From positions 113,418-177,417 of the forward strand of contig NZ_QEWN01000132.1 in NCBI RefSeq assembly GCF_006124995.1: a stretch of DNA of 64,000 bases. Reading direction: 5' to 3'. A program made the translations under genes and the position numbers. The notes below the pieces were generated by a model, which searched no databases, had not been told where the DNA came from, and worked only from the letters and a program-made list of their open reading frames with translations. Below are positions 9,022 to 16,991 of this stretch, in pieces. Position 1 is the stretch's first letter. Each line of letters starts with the position of its first letter. Source of the stretch: Vibrio sp. Hep-1b-8. GTDB taxonomy: Bacteria > Pseudomonadota > Gammaproteobacteria > Enterobacterales > Vibrionaceae.

Positions 9022-9471
9022 TTAATCTTCTAACCTTGCAATCTCTTCACCAAATTCTCGAATGTCTTCGAAGCTACGGTAAACAGAAGCAAAGCGAATG
9101 TACGCAACCTTATCTAGCTCTTTGAGTTGATCCATCACCAAGTTACCTATCATTTCACTAGGTACTTCGCGTTCACCTGTTGCGCGAAGTTGTGACTTAA
9201 TCATACTAATCGCAACATCGACTGCGTCGGCACTTACGGGGCGTTTTTCTAATGCCCGCTGAAGACCACCCACCATTTTGTCTTCATTAAATGGTTCACG
9301 ATTCCCGTTAGATTTAATCACACGAGGCATCACCAGTTCAGCGGTTTCGAAAGTTGTGAAACGTTCATTACACGCAAGACACTGCCTACGGCGACGAACC
9401 TGATGGCCATCAGCAACCAAGCGAGAATCGATCACTTTAGTATCATTCTCAGAGCAAAAAGGACAATGCAT
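9022..9471 (-). CDS. nrdR: Transcriptional repressor NrdR
   Basis: ATP/dATP-sensing repressor of ribonucleotide reductase genes. An N-terminal zinc ribbon with C3, C6, C31 and C34 is followed by the R-R-R-R-Q-C basic stretch and an ATP-cone domain (about residues 48-138, starting P-R-V-I-K-S-N-G). The 149-aa length is exact for the family. An AGGTGAT Shine-Dalgarno precedes the ATG. It is the first gene of the nrdR-ribD-ribE-ribB run, an order common in gammaproteobacteria. Confidence 0.97.
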   Translation of the reverse strand: MHCPFCSENDTKVIDSRLVADGHQVRRRRQCLACNERFTTFETAELVMPRVIKSNGNREPFNEDKMVGGLQRALEKRPVSADAVDVAISMIKSQLRATGEREVPSEMIGNLVMDQLKELDKVAYIRFASVYRSFEDIREFGEEIARLED

Positions 9472-9527
9472 ATCACCTCCATATAAGTGACAGACAGTTT
9501 AGCGGATTAAGTAATCTTAATAAAAGC

Positions 9528-9551
9528 AAAAGGGGCCCGTTAGCCCCTTTT
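9528..9551 (-). terminator. Terminator after proA
   Basis: Stem AAAAGGGGC / GCCCCTTTT with a 6-nt loop, 25 nt after the proA stop. The minus-strand continuation is CCCCTTTTGCTTTT. Confidence 0.85.
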
Positions 9552-9575
9552 TCAACCAATGTTAACCGATATTTG

Positions 9576-10826
9576 TTAACTGCGCGGCAAGTAGTTCGCC
9601 TTACCAACCCATTTATAACTGGTTAGCTCTTCTAGACCCATTGGACCACGAGCGTGAAGTTTTTGGGTTGATACCGCAACTTCCGCACCCAGACCAAACT
9701 GAGCACCGTCAGTGAAACGCGTAGAGGCATTCACATAAACCGCAGCCGAACCAGCAGAGTTTATAAACAACTCCGAGTTAACAAGACTGTTGGTCATGAT
9801 GGCATCTGAGTGGCTAGCATTGTGCACACGCATGTGGTTAATCGCTTCTTTAACATCCGCCACTACCTTAACACCCAGAGTGTAGCTCAGCCATTCAGTA
9901 TCAAAGTCACCCTCTACCGCATCGCGCTGCTGTTTGGCTGCACTCATAAAAGGCTTCGCACTTGCTTCGACAACAAAGGTAACTTGGTCGTTGATTCGCT
10001 CGATCAGCATTGGCAAGAATTCGGCCGCCACTTTCTCATGTACTAACAGAGTATCAAGTGCATTACAGGCGGAAGGACGTTGAACTTTAGCGTTTTCTAC
10101 CACATCCAGAGACTTCACCAAATCAGCGCTCTCATCCACAAAAATATGGCTGATACCAAAACCACCAATAATCACAGGGATAGTGCTGTTTTCTTTACAC
10201 ATCTTGTGCAAGCCAGCACCACCACGTGGAATGATCATATCAACATAATCATCAAGCTTAAGCAGTTGTGAGACAAGTTCACGATCTGGCTTTTCAATGT
10301 ACTGGACTGATGCCGCAGGCAGACCCGCTTTTGCCAGCGCAGACTGAATCACTTTAACCAGTTCCATGTTAGAGAAGAATGTCTCTTTACCGCCACGTAG
10401 GATGCTTGCGTTACCTGTCTTTAGACAAAGAGCAGCGATATCGATCGTTACGTTAGGGCGAGCTTCATAAATCACACCAACCACACCAAGTGGTACACGA
10501 CGGCGTGATAGCGACATTCCATTTTCTAGTACTTTACTGTCTAGTTCGCTACCTACAGGATCGTTTAGGCTAATCACGTTACGTACATCGTTAGCAATCC
10601 CAGTAAGGCGCTCTGGGTTTAGCAATAGTCGATCAAGCAGTGCCTCGGTTAGACCAGCTTCGCGGCCTTGTTCGATATCTTTCGCATTCGCCGCTAAGAT
10701 ATCTTCAGCGTTTGCTTCAAGCTCATCGGCAATAATCGCCAATGCTTGGTTTTTTTGTGCTGTTGATGCTGTTGCCAGTTGGAAAGCCGCTTCTTTAGCA
10801 GCGATACCCATAGAAATCAGTTCCAC
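9576..10826 (-). CDS. proA: Glutamate-5-semialdehyde dehydrogenase (gamma-glutamyl phosphate reductase)
   Basis: NADPH-dependent second step of proline synthesis. The 416-aa protein matches the family length. It shows the E-A-R-P-N-V-T-I-D motif, G-G-K-E-T, and the catalytic cysteine region [13 protein letters not shown], plus the family signature [14 protein letters not shown] near the end. The gene follows proB by 10 nt and the pair ends at a clear terminator. Confidence 0.97.
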   Translation of the reverse strand: MELISMGIAAKEAAFQLATASTAQKNQALAIIADELEANAEDILAANAKDIEQGREAGLTEALLDRLLLNPERLTGIANDVRNVISLNDPVGSELDSKVLENGMSLSRRRVPLGVVGVIYEARPNVTIDIAALCLKTGNASILRGGKETFFSNMELVKVIQSALAKAGLPAASVQYIEKPDRELVSQLLKLDDYVDMIIPRGGAGLHKMCKENSTIPVIIGGFGISHIFVDESADLVKSLDVVENAKVQRPSACNALDTLLVHEKVAAEFLPMLIERINDQVTFVVEASAKPFMSAAKQQRDAVEGDFDTEWLSYTLGVKVVADVKEAINHMRVHNASHSDAIMTNSLVNSELFINSAGSAAVYVNASTRFTDGAQFGLGAEVAVSTQKLHARGPMGLEELTSYKWVGKANYLPRS

Positions 10827-10836
10827 TTTTCTTTCC

Positions 10837-11970
10837 TTATTCTTGGATTACGACCATATCGTCACGGTGCAATACTTCACTGCCGTAGTCATAACCTAAA
10901 ATTCCAATAATATCTTTACTGTGCTTGCCGACAATTTTTGCCATGTCTTGGCTTGAGTAACTGGCGATACCACGTGCAACCAACTTACCTTGTGTGTCAG
11001 TCACGCGTACAACGTCACCGCGAGCGAACTCGCCGCTCACTTTAGTTAAGCCTTTAGCAAGCAGGCTACTGCCCTTACCGACCACAGCGTTAACGGCACC
11101 ATCATCAATCACAATATCACCTGACGCGGCTGGTCCTGCTAGAATCCAACGCTTACGGTTTTCTAATGCTTCTTCACACGGTAAGAAACGTGTGCCTTGT
11201 GGGTTATCACCAAGTGAATCAAACACCACATTTGGCGCGCTACCCGCGGCAATGATCACCTCAATACCTGCGCGACGTGCAATATCTGCCGCTTGCAACT
11301 TAGTTGCCATACCACCAGTACCTAGCGTGGTACCACTACCACCAGCAATTTTGCGCAGTGTATCGTCAATGGTCTTAACTTCTTTAATCAGCTCTGCATT
11401 TGGGTCTTTGCGAGGATCAGCAGTAAATAAGCCTTTTTGGTCAGTCAGTAGCAGCAGCTTATCTGCGCCACACAAAATACCGACTAAAGCAGACAAGTTA
11501 TCGTTGTCGCCTACTTTGATTTCGCTCGTCGCTACCGCATCGTTTTCGTTAACAACAGGAATAATATCGTTTTCAACTAACGCATTGATGGTGTCACGCG
11601 CATTTAAGAAGCGCTCACGGTCTTCAAGATCGGCACGTGTTAACAGCATTTGTCCGATTTTTAGTCCATAAATAGCGAACAATGACTCCCAAGTCTGAAT
11701 TAACTGACTTTGTCCAACAGCCGCTAGTAGCTGCTTACTTGCCATTGAGTTGGGCAGTGCGGGGTATCCTAGGTGTTCGCGTCCTGCTGCAATCGCGCCA
11801 GACGAGACCATCACGACAGAGTGGCCTTGCTTTTTCAGTTCTGCACATTGACGAACCAACTCAACCATATGAGCTCGGTCCAAAGCCAGAGTGCCACCAG
11901 TTAAAACACTTGTACCTAATTTAACCACCACGGTCTGAGACTGTGATGCTTTTCCGCTTTCTTGATTCAT
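10837..11970 (-). CDS. proB: Glutamate 5-kinase
   Basis: Phosphorylates glutamate in the first, proline-inhibited step of proline synthesis. An amino-acid kinase domain ([25 protein letters not shown]) is followed by a C-terminal PUA domain (from about residue 280, [10 protein letters not shown]). The start is set at 11970 (M-N-Q-E-S-G-K), preceded by AAAGG and giving 377 aa. The longer in-frame reading to 12066 runs across the operator-proximal region and a terminator side and is not family-like. Confidence 0.95.
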   Translation of the reverse strand: MNQESGKASQSQTVVVKLGTSVLTGGTLALDRAHMVELVRQCAELKKQGHSVVMVSSGAIAAGREHLGYPALPNSMASKQLLAAVGQSQLIQTWESLFAIYGLKIGQMLLTRADLEDRERFLNARDTINALVENDIIPVVNENDAVATSEIKVGDNDNLSALVGILCGADKLLLLTDQKGLFTADPRKDPNAELIKEVKTIDDTLRKIAGGSGTTLGTGGMATKLQAADIARRAGIEVIIAAGSAPNVVFDSLGDNPQGTRFLPCEEALENRKRWILAGPAASGDIVIDDGAVNAVVGKGSSLLAKGLTKVSGEFARGDVVRVTDTQGKLVARGIASYSSQDMAKIVGKHSKDIIGILGYDYGSEVLHRDDMVVIQE

Positions 11971-12085
11971 TGCCTTTCTACTATGAAATAAATAAAAAAC
12001 CGTCACGACCCTAGCGCAAGAAGATGGGCTAACAAGATCGATTAGACCTGATGTTTTAGCAATCAAATGGCAAATTCACAAGCAG

Positions 12086-12110
12086 AAAAGGCGCTAAAAA
12101 GCGCCTTTTT
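12086..12110. terminator. Terminator after crl
   Basis: Symmetric hairpin AAAAGGCGC / GCGCCTTTTT with loop TAAAA. It works for crl transcription on the minus strand and lies upstream of proB. Confidence 0.85.
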
Positions 12111-12138
12111 GATGAACAGCAATAATAAGCAACGAAAA

Positions 12139-12528
12139 TTAGACGAACTCTACCGACTCTTTATGCATTGCCACTGGTATTTCGAACTCCTTACCCAGTG
12201 TTTCTATCAGTTTCTGATGGAAGGCCTCCTGAGTGCGCGTCACATCTTCGACCGTTTTTTTCGGTAATGCTTTCTCCTTCCACTCACCTGCCACATCGTA
12301 CAATCCAGTTCGATAGCGAGCTTCAAATAGATCGCCGTTTTTCTCGAGCTCTAACCACCAGCCCCAAAACTCCCTTTGTTCAGGAGATTTTTTGTCGTTT
12401 ACACACACAGACAAGCAATCAAAGATATACATGCCATCCGTGCTCTGTGATTCTCGTAGATAAGGACCAATAGCTCTTAGGGTTGATAACAAGCGGTAGT
12501 GCGTTGGACTTTTCGTCGGTTCAGACAT
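12139..12528 (-). CDS. crl: Sigma factor-binding protein Crl
   Basis: Small activator that promotes assembly of RpoS with core RNA polymerase. The 129-aa protein carries the Crl hallmarks: G-P-Y-L-R-E near residue 21, F-D-C-L-S-V-C-V-N near 36, and R-E-F-W-G-W-W-L-E-L-E near 53. A GGAGATTC Shine-Dalgarno precedes the ATG. Its C-terminal third is the usual variable part. It sits between proBA and frsA, a common vibrio arrangement. Confidence 0.95.
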   Translation of the reverse strand: MSEPTKSPTHYRLLSTLRAIGPYLRESQSTDGMYIFDCLSVCVNDKKSPEQREFWGWWLELEKNGDLFEARYRTGLYDVAGEWKEKALPKKTVEDVTRTQEAFHQKLIETLGKEFEIPVAMHKESVEFV

Positions 12529-12631
12529 AATGAATCTCCATATTCATTGACTTATTATAATCGCCTACTAGAAAGGACTTAAAAGTCTGGGTAGTCGATA
12601 TGATTAAGTGTTGTCTAAATTAGCTGAAATG

Positions 12632-13879
12632 TCATCTAATTAGCTCGTCTTCCAACCACTTTATCGCTAAATCGAGGGATTGCTCATAGCCTTGTGTAAT
12701 TGTTTTAGCACTAATTTTCTTAGCTTTACCGTAATCACTAAAAAGTGCCACTAACTGATTGTCACTATAGGGTGAGACTGGATCATTCTCTAAACTCATG
12801 GCGAGAATCGGTACACGAGTTTTACGGCTAGACAAAATCCCCTGAACCTTAAGAGACCATGCCATCAACTGACCTGCGAGACTATTAATATCCACCACAC
12901 TTTTGCCCAGACGCGATGCCAAGACATCTAAATACATTTTGGGCATCTGCTTTAACTTGGCTGGCGAAGACAAGACATCGTGAATAGGTGCTCCTAATGA
13001 TACGCACGCTTTGATTTTATCTTGCTCCATAAATGACAAACGCACCATCGCATTGCCGCCAAATCGAAAACCAATCAGACCAACTCTATGATGATCGACC
13101 CACGGAATACTGTACAACTCATTCAGCACTGCCTGATGCAAACACGACGTGTCCTCTGTCAGGTTCCAATGGATGTTGTGTCCAATCGAAGGCATATCGA
13201 CAGTGAGCATAGCGATGTTTTTCTTCGCCAAATGATCGCGGAACAAACTCCACAAATCTGTTTGTAGGCTATCTAAGCCAGCACTGACCATCACTACAGG
13301 CTGAGGCTTTTCCGTACTGGTCAGATGGAGATGAGCAACGATACTCTTCTTCTGATATGGCACTTCAATCCGCTTAACGATAAAGCCGGTCTTTTTAGTG
13401 GCTTCAGTATAAGCGTTACTTGCCAGTACCTGCGCTTGAGTCGCAAGGCGGTCATTTTTCAAATGTGGGTAGCCAGCGATACTAAAACAGAGCGATGCAT
13501 TAAATAGCTCATCCGCCGCCATTTCACCCTTTAGCTCGGCCGAACGCTTCTGGTGTAGCATCCCCAATTTCGTCCACTCGTATGTCCAGTTACCACTGTG
13601 ATATCCCATCACAGTGTCGAGCCACTCATCATGAGTACGAGAATGTTTTGAAGCCGCAATTTTAGCGAGGACAGATTCTATTTCGATAGGATCTAATCCC
13701 TGCCACGCCCACTGCATTCTGCGCAAGTTTCGGTACCACTTGTAACCATCTTCCAACTGTTTCTCTTCAAGAAGCTTCTCGCTTGTTGGCATGTATTGGG
13801 TCAACGCAGAAGTCTCTTTCGCTTGCTTATGGTTAGCGAATAAGGTTTCTGAGAGGTTCTTACTGACTTCCTCGGACAT
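12632..13879 (-). CDS. frsA: FrsA family alpha/beta-hydrolase-fold protein
   Basis: Homologue of FrsA, which in enteric bacteria binds unphosphorylated IIA-Glc and influences the choice between fermentation and respiration. The 415-aa length and whole sequence fit the family (N-terminal E-x-x-L-E-D-G-Y-K-W-Y-R-N-L-R-R-x-x-W, then the hydrolase core). The nucleophile elbow reads G-F-R-F-G-G rather than G-x-S-x-G, so ordinary serine-esterase chemistry is not supported. A terminator for the upstream gpt gene lies just before its start. Confidence 0.92.
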   Translation of the reverse strand: MSEEVSKNLSETLFANHKQAKETSALTQYMPTSEKLLEEKQLEDGYKWYRNLRRMQWAWQGLDPIEIESVLAKIAASKHSRTHDEWLDTVMGYHSGNWTYEWTKLGMLHQKRSAELKGEMAADELFNASLCFSIAGYPHLKNDRLATQAQVLASNAYTEATKKTGFIVKRIEVPYQKKSIVAHLHLTSTEKPQPVVMVSAGLDSLQTDLWSLFRDHLAKKNIAMLTVDMPSIGHNIHWNLTEDTSCLHQAVLNELYSIPWVDHHRVGLIGFRFGGNAMVRLSFMEQDKIKACVSLGAPIHDVLSSPAKLKQMPKMYLDVLASRLGKSVVDINSLAGQLMAWSLKVQGILSSRKTRVPILAMSLENDPVSPYSDNQLVALFSDYGKAKKISAKTITQGYEQSLDLAIKWLEDELIR

Positions 13880-13924
13880 TAGTACAACCTAATTAAAATC
13901 ATTTTCTAAATAGTAATAAAAAAA

Positions 13925-13944
13925 ATGACCCAATAAAGGGTCAT
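13925..13944 (-). terminator. Terminator after gpt
   Basis: Stem ATGACCC / GGGTCAT with a 6-nt loop, followed on the minus strand by a run of at least seven T. It lies 35 nt after the gpt stop. Confidence 0.85.
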
Positions 13945-13978
13945 CCATCAATTATTTGCCGAGATATCAATCTAGCGA

Positions 13979-14443
13979 CTACTTTTGCTTACGGTTGATT
14001 GGCTCTACGTACTGAATTGACATATCCCAAGGTTGCTCAATCCATGTGTCTTGAGCAATATCGACAACGTAGTCATCCAGCAGTTCAACACCCGCTGGCT
14101 TAGCACATACTGCGATCAGTTTGGCTTTTGGGTACATTTCACGCAGTTTACGTGCCGTGTCACCGCTATCGACAAGATCTTCAACAATAAGGAAGCCTTC
14201 ACCATCGCCTTGAGGTGCTTTAACAACCGTCATATCACGCTGGTGATCATGGTCGTAGCTAGAAATACAGATAGTATCAACATGACGAATACCCAGCTCA
14301 CGAGCTAGGATTGCACCAGGAACAAGACCACCACGGCTCACAGCCCAAATTCCTTTCCACTGCTCTGCTGGCATCTGTTTTTCAGCAAGTTCGCGACAGA
14401 ACGTGTGCATTTGGTCCCAAGTGATGATGAATTTTTTACTCAT
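13979..14443 (-). CDS. gpt: Xanthine-guanine phosphoribosyltransferase
   Basis: Salvages xanthine and guanine to their mononucleotides using PRPP. The 154-aa protein has the PRPP-binding signature [14 protein letters not shown] (about residues 82-95), the N-terminal W-x-x-M-H-x-F-C-R-E-L-A, and [10 protein letters not shown] well-formed promoter overlapped by a PurR-like box lies about 100 nt upstream, suggesting purine-responsive repression. It has its own terminator. Confidence 0.96.
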   Translation of the reverse strand: MSKKFIITWDQMHTFCRELAEKQMPAEQWKGIWAVSRGGLVPGAILARELGIRHVDTICISSYDHDHQRDMTVVKAPQGDGEGFLIVEDLVDSGDTARKLREMYPKAKLIAVCAKPAGVELLDDYVVDIAQDTWIEQPWDMSIQYVEPINRKQK

Positions 14444-14534
14444 TGTAATAACCTAATAATTTTTAAAATCTGCATCCCAGCAACACGTCAAGAATCTCAG
14501 GACGATTGCACCAGACATATCTGGGGGAAAAGCT

Positions 14535-14550
14535 ACGCAAACGATTATTT
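14535..14550 (-). promoter_or_regulatory. PurR-like operator upstream of gpt
   Basis: Plus-strand ACGCAAACGATTATTT matches 12 of 16 positions of the palindromic PurR consensus ACGCAAACGTTTGCGT, with one half perfect. It overlaps the -10 of the predicted gpt promoter, the right position for repression. The assignment to PurR is inferred from sequence. Confidence 0.6.
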
Positions 14551-14575
14551 TAACGGATGCGACATACAATACCAA
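14547..14575 (-). promoter_or_regulatory. Predicted sigma70 promoter of gpt
   Basis: On the minus strand, -35 TTGGTA (14570-14575) and -10 TAAAAT (14547-14552) are separated by exactly 17 nt. The predicted start is about 100 nt before the gpt ATG. Confidence 0.6.
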
Positions 14576-14604
14576 TGGGGAATTTGTCTCTACTACAAAA
14601 ATAA

Positions 14605-14633
14605 TCGCCATAACAGAGCAACTGTTATGGCGA
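14605..14633 (-). terminator. Terminator after the purine permease gene
   Basis: Twelve-bp perfect stem TCGCCATAACAG / CTGTTATGGCGA with a 5-nt loop, then ATTATTTTT on the minus strand. Confidence 0.85.
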
Positions 14634-14683
14634 AAAATAGCGTATTTGAGGTTAACTAGCGAACTAAATCACTGAGTTAGCGC

Positions 14684-15973
14684 TTAAGCTACTAGGTATT
14701 TAATAATGAATACCGCAGCAAGAACCCAAACACTCATAGAAACATCACGACCTTTGCCACTTAGCAGTTTGATCGCTGCGTAAGAGATAAAGCCAAGAGC
14801 AATACCTTCAGCAATGGAATAAGTCAGTGGCATAAGAAGACAGGTCACAACAACCGGAGCCGCTTCTGTGAGGTCACGCCAGTCAACGCTTACTAAACCT
14901 GACATCATTAGAATCGCAACGTAGAACAGAGCTCCAGCCGTTGCGTAGGCAGGGATCATACCAGCCAATGGTGAGAAGAATAACGCCAGTAGGAACAACA
15001 CACCAACAACCACAGCAGTAAGACCTGTACGGCCACCGGCCGCAACACCTGCTGTTGATTCAACGTAAGAGGTTGTGCTTGAAGTACCTAGCATCGCACC
15101 TACTGAAGTTGCTGTTGAGTCAGCAAGCAGCGCTTTACTTAAGCGAGGAAGCTTACCATCTTCTTTGATTAGGTCCGCTTTTGTTGCCACACCAACTAGC
15201 GTGCCCGCTGTGTCAAATAGGTCAACAAATAGGAAAGCAAATACAACCGAGATCATGCCAACTTCAAATACATCAGCGATGTTCATCTGCATTAGCGTTG
15301 GAGCAATGCTTGGTGGTGTAGACATAACGCCCCCCCACTGAACATCCCCCATGAGTAGGCCAATAGCTGTGATCACTAGGATAGCAATCATTACCGCGCC
15401 ACGTACGCCACGGTAAACTAGTGCAATCGTTAAGAAGAAACCAAGTGCGGCAAGCGCTTGTTGCAGACCAGTAATGTCACCAAGGCTAACCAAAGTCGCT
15501 GGGTTATCAACAACAATACCTGAGTTTTGTAGGCCGATAAACGCAAGGAAAAGACCAATACCTGCCGAAATACCCGTTCTTAAAGACATTGGGATCGAGT
15601 TAATGATCCACTCACGTACCTTAAATACGCTTAATGCCATAAAGATAATACCCGATACGAAAACCGCTCCTAGCGCTACTTGCCATGAGTGCCCCATGCC
15701 AAGAACAACACCATAAGTGAAGAACGCATTTAGACCCATACCCGGAGCTAGTGCGATTGGGTAGTTAGCGACAAAGCCCATGATGAAACAGCCGATCGCA
15801 GCTGCAAGACAGGTTGCTACGAACACAGCACCTTTGTCCATACCTGCATCTGCAAGCATTGCTGGGTTGACAAAAATGATGTAAGCCATCGTCAGGAAAG
15901 TAGTAATACCAGCGATGATCTCAGTTTTAACGTTGGTGCCGTTTTCACTGAGCTTGAACAGTTTTTCGAACAT
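14684..15973 (-). CDS. NCS2-family purine nucleobase permease (AZG/PurP-like)
   Basis: Proton-coupled inner-membrane importer of nucleobases. The 429-aa protein is almost entirely hydrophobic, with about 12-14 predicted segments. It has AZG-subfamily signatures: N-terminal E-I-I-A-G-I-T-T-F-L-T-M-A-Y-I, the G-M-G-L-N-A-F-F-T-Y motif, and F-V-D-L-F-D-T-A-G-T-L-V-G. This subfamily carries adenine, guanine or hypoxanthine; the exact substrate cannot be read from sequence. An AGGA site precedes the ATG. A PurR-like box lies 22-37 nt upstream of the start. Salvage gene gpt is its downstream neighbour with a terminator between. Confidence 0.9.
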   Translation of the reverse strand: MFEKLFKLSENGTNVKTEIIAGITTFLTMAYIIFVNPAMLADAGMDKGAVFVATCLAAAIGCFIMGFVANYPIALAPGMGLNAFFTYGVVLGMGHSWQVALGAVFVSGIIFMALSVFKVREWIINSIPMSLRTGISAGIGLFLAFIGLQNSGIVVDNPATLVSLGDITGLQQALAALGFFLTIALVYRGVRGAVMIAILVITAIGLLMGDVQWGGVMSTPPSIAPTLMQMNIADVFEVGMISVVFAFLFVDLFDTAGTLVGVATKADLIKEDGKLPRLSKALLADSTATSVGAMLGTSSTTSYVESTAGVAAGGRTGLTAVVVGVLFLLALFFSPLAGMIPAYATAGALFYVAILMMSGLVSVDWRDLTEAAPVVVTCLLMPLTYSIAEGIALGFISYAAIKLLSGKGRDVSMSVWVLAAVFIIKYLVA

Positions 15974-15994
15974 GATCGAATCCTAAAAGGGTAA

Positions 15995-16010
15995 AAGTAA
16001 ACGGTTGCGT
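15995..16010 (-). promoter_or_regulatory. PurR-like operator upstream of the purine permease
   Basis: Plus-strand AAGTAAACGGTTGCGT matches 13 of 16 positions of the PurR palindrome. It lies just downstream of a predicted minus-strand -10 (TATAAT, 16026-16031). With flanking bases, 15997-16017 is identical at 20 of 21 positions to 44980-45000 in front of the Tsx-like porin gene. Confidence 0.65.
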
Positions 16011-16335
16011 AATCGATTGGCTCGAATTATAAAGTCATCAAATAGTAAATTCCAGATAGAATTATGACTCTAATCAATATTTCTAACTGTAAAACGACAT
16101 TTCAAACAAACAACAATGAGAGGCAAGCGTGTTTTCTTGTTTTATTTCAGTCAATAAACATCATTGAGTAGAGAGTTTTCAAAAGGCACTTTTTTACTCT
16201 AACGGAAAACTCTTCTTAGGAAACTCGCGCGAAAAGCAAACAAATACACACCCAAATGCATAATAACTAGGTAGATGGCTCGATACACCTAAATCAAGAA
16301 ATATATCGAGTAGAGGAAAAGGATAGATAAAAAAA

Positions 16336-16363
16336 ACGCCACTCAGATTGAGTGGCGGTTGAA
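16336..16363 (-). terminator. Terminator of the small minus-strand unit
   Basis: Stem CCGCCACTCA / TGAGTGGCG around a short AT loop, followed on the minus strand by eight T. It closes the transcription unit containing the 28-codon ORF and is about 80 nt after that ORF's stop. Confidence 0.8.
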
Positions 16364-16441
16364 TCATGTCAGCTATATAGGAGCCGTAAAGAATTCCAAT
16401 AATAGGGGTGAACAAACTGTTCGAGAGTGACAAGCTTAGGG

Positions 16442-16528
16442 TTAGTAACCGAAGCTTGTTGGGTAAGTAAAGCTGCCTGTGTAAACAGAGCTGTTTAGCC
16501 AGAACGCTGCACTTGGTAAACCTTTCAT
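16442..16528 (-). CDS. Candidate 28-aa small protein
   Basis: A short ORF beginning M-K-G-L-P-S-A-A-F-W and ending T-Y-P-T-S-F-G-Y, with AAGGTG 6 nt upstream of the ATG. It is rich in Ser, Thr and aromatic residues and has no charged residue other than Lys2. Evidence that it is real: it has a plausible promoter (-35 TTGTAA 16671-16676, -10 TATATT 16649-16654, 16-nt spacer), a CRP-type site further upstream, and a strong terminator downstream, so the transcript appears dedicated to it. I do not recognise the family. It could instead be incidental within a small RNA. Confidence 0.45.
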   Translation of the reverse strand: MKGLPSAAFWLNSSVYTGSFTYPTSFGY

Positions 16529-16545
16529 AACTATCACCTTCTAAA

Positions 16546-16608
16546 TCAATTGAAACAGATTACAAATATTGATTTCTCGGTTCCTTGGAGGCGACAAATC
16601 GGACTCAT
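16546..16608 (-). CDS. Possible 20-codon ORF upstream of the 28-aa ORF
   Basis: ATG at 16608 follows AAAGG and opens a 20-codon frame (M-S-P-I-C-R-L-Q-G-T ...) that stops 17 nt before the 28-codon ORF start. It could be a leader peptide or chance. No family is recognised. Confidence 0.2.
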   Translation of the reverse strand: MSPICRLQGTEKSIFVICFN

Positions 16609-16648
16609 CCTTTGAGCATTTCTTTCTTCGCTTGGGAAGTTGGTTACA

Positions 16649-16676
16649 AATATACCTCAAGGAAATTTAATTACAA
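16649..16676 (-). promoter_or_regulatory. Predicted promoter of the small minus-strand unit
   Basis: Minus-strand -35 TTGTAA (16671-16676) and -10 TATATT (16649-16654) with a 16-nt spacer. The predicted leader to the 28-codon ORF is about 114 nt. Confidence 0.5.
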
Positions 16677-16683
16677 GCATTAA

Positions 16684-16699
16684 AGTGATTAAAGTCACA
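16684..16699. promoter_or_regulatory. CRP-type binding site
   Basis: Plus-strand AGTGATTAAAGTCACA matches 9 of 10 informative positions of TGTGA-N6-TCACA. It lies between the small minus-strand unit and pepD. It sits about 50 bp upstream of the unit's predicted start and about 47 bp upstream of a possible pepD promoter (TATAAT at 16727-16732), so it could serve either. Confidence 0.55.
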
Positions 16700-16991
16700 A
16701 AAAATTTAAAACCTGATAAAGATCATTATAATTCCGTAATTAAATTACAGAATTATCAGCTTGTTGTTTTATTTTCCTACATTTTATACGAATCTAGCCA
16801 CATAGCGTAGTCGAAACAATTCCGTATTCTGTGATAGCCACAAGATAATTCAGCTGCGGTTTCACTACACCCGCGACTCTGGGAGTGATATTCTGTGCCT
16901 CTATTTAATAGGTCAGATTTAGCTTTTTGTTCTGCTAGCACAACCGCGCCGCACAACAAAATCTGGCATTATTCTTTTTAAGGAGTCATCC

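Larger units (their letters stand above)
16018..16991. other. Long gap between the permease gene and pepD
   Basis: About 970 bp without a conventional gene. It holds the permease promoter (around 16026-16031), then a self-contained small minus-strand transcription unit at 16335-16699, entered separately. The remainder (16740-16980) is AT-rich leader and promoter DNA for pepD, with no ORF I can support. A 79-codon reading frame at 16194-16433 crosses the terminator and is judged spurious. Confidence 0.6.

Noticed and set aside
10994..11671. 225-codon frame opposite proB
   Set aside because: Serine/proline-rich shadow of the proB coding strand; no start signals or family resemblance.
11971..12066. 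N-terminal extension of ProB
   Set aside because: The 32 extra residues are not family-like and the internal ATG has a good AAAGG site.
15974..16120. Possible purine riboswitch before the NCS2 permease
   Set aside because: No conserved three-way-junction core was found in the minus-strand leader; a PurR-like box explains likely regulation better.
16194..16433. 79-codon minus-strand reading frame
   Set aside because: It runs through a T-tailed terminator, has no ribosome-binding site and no coding look.
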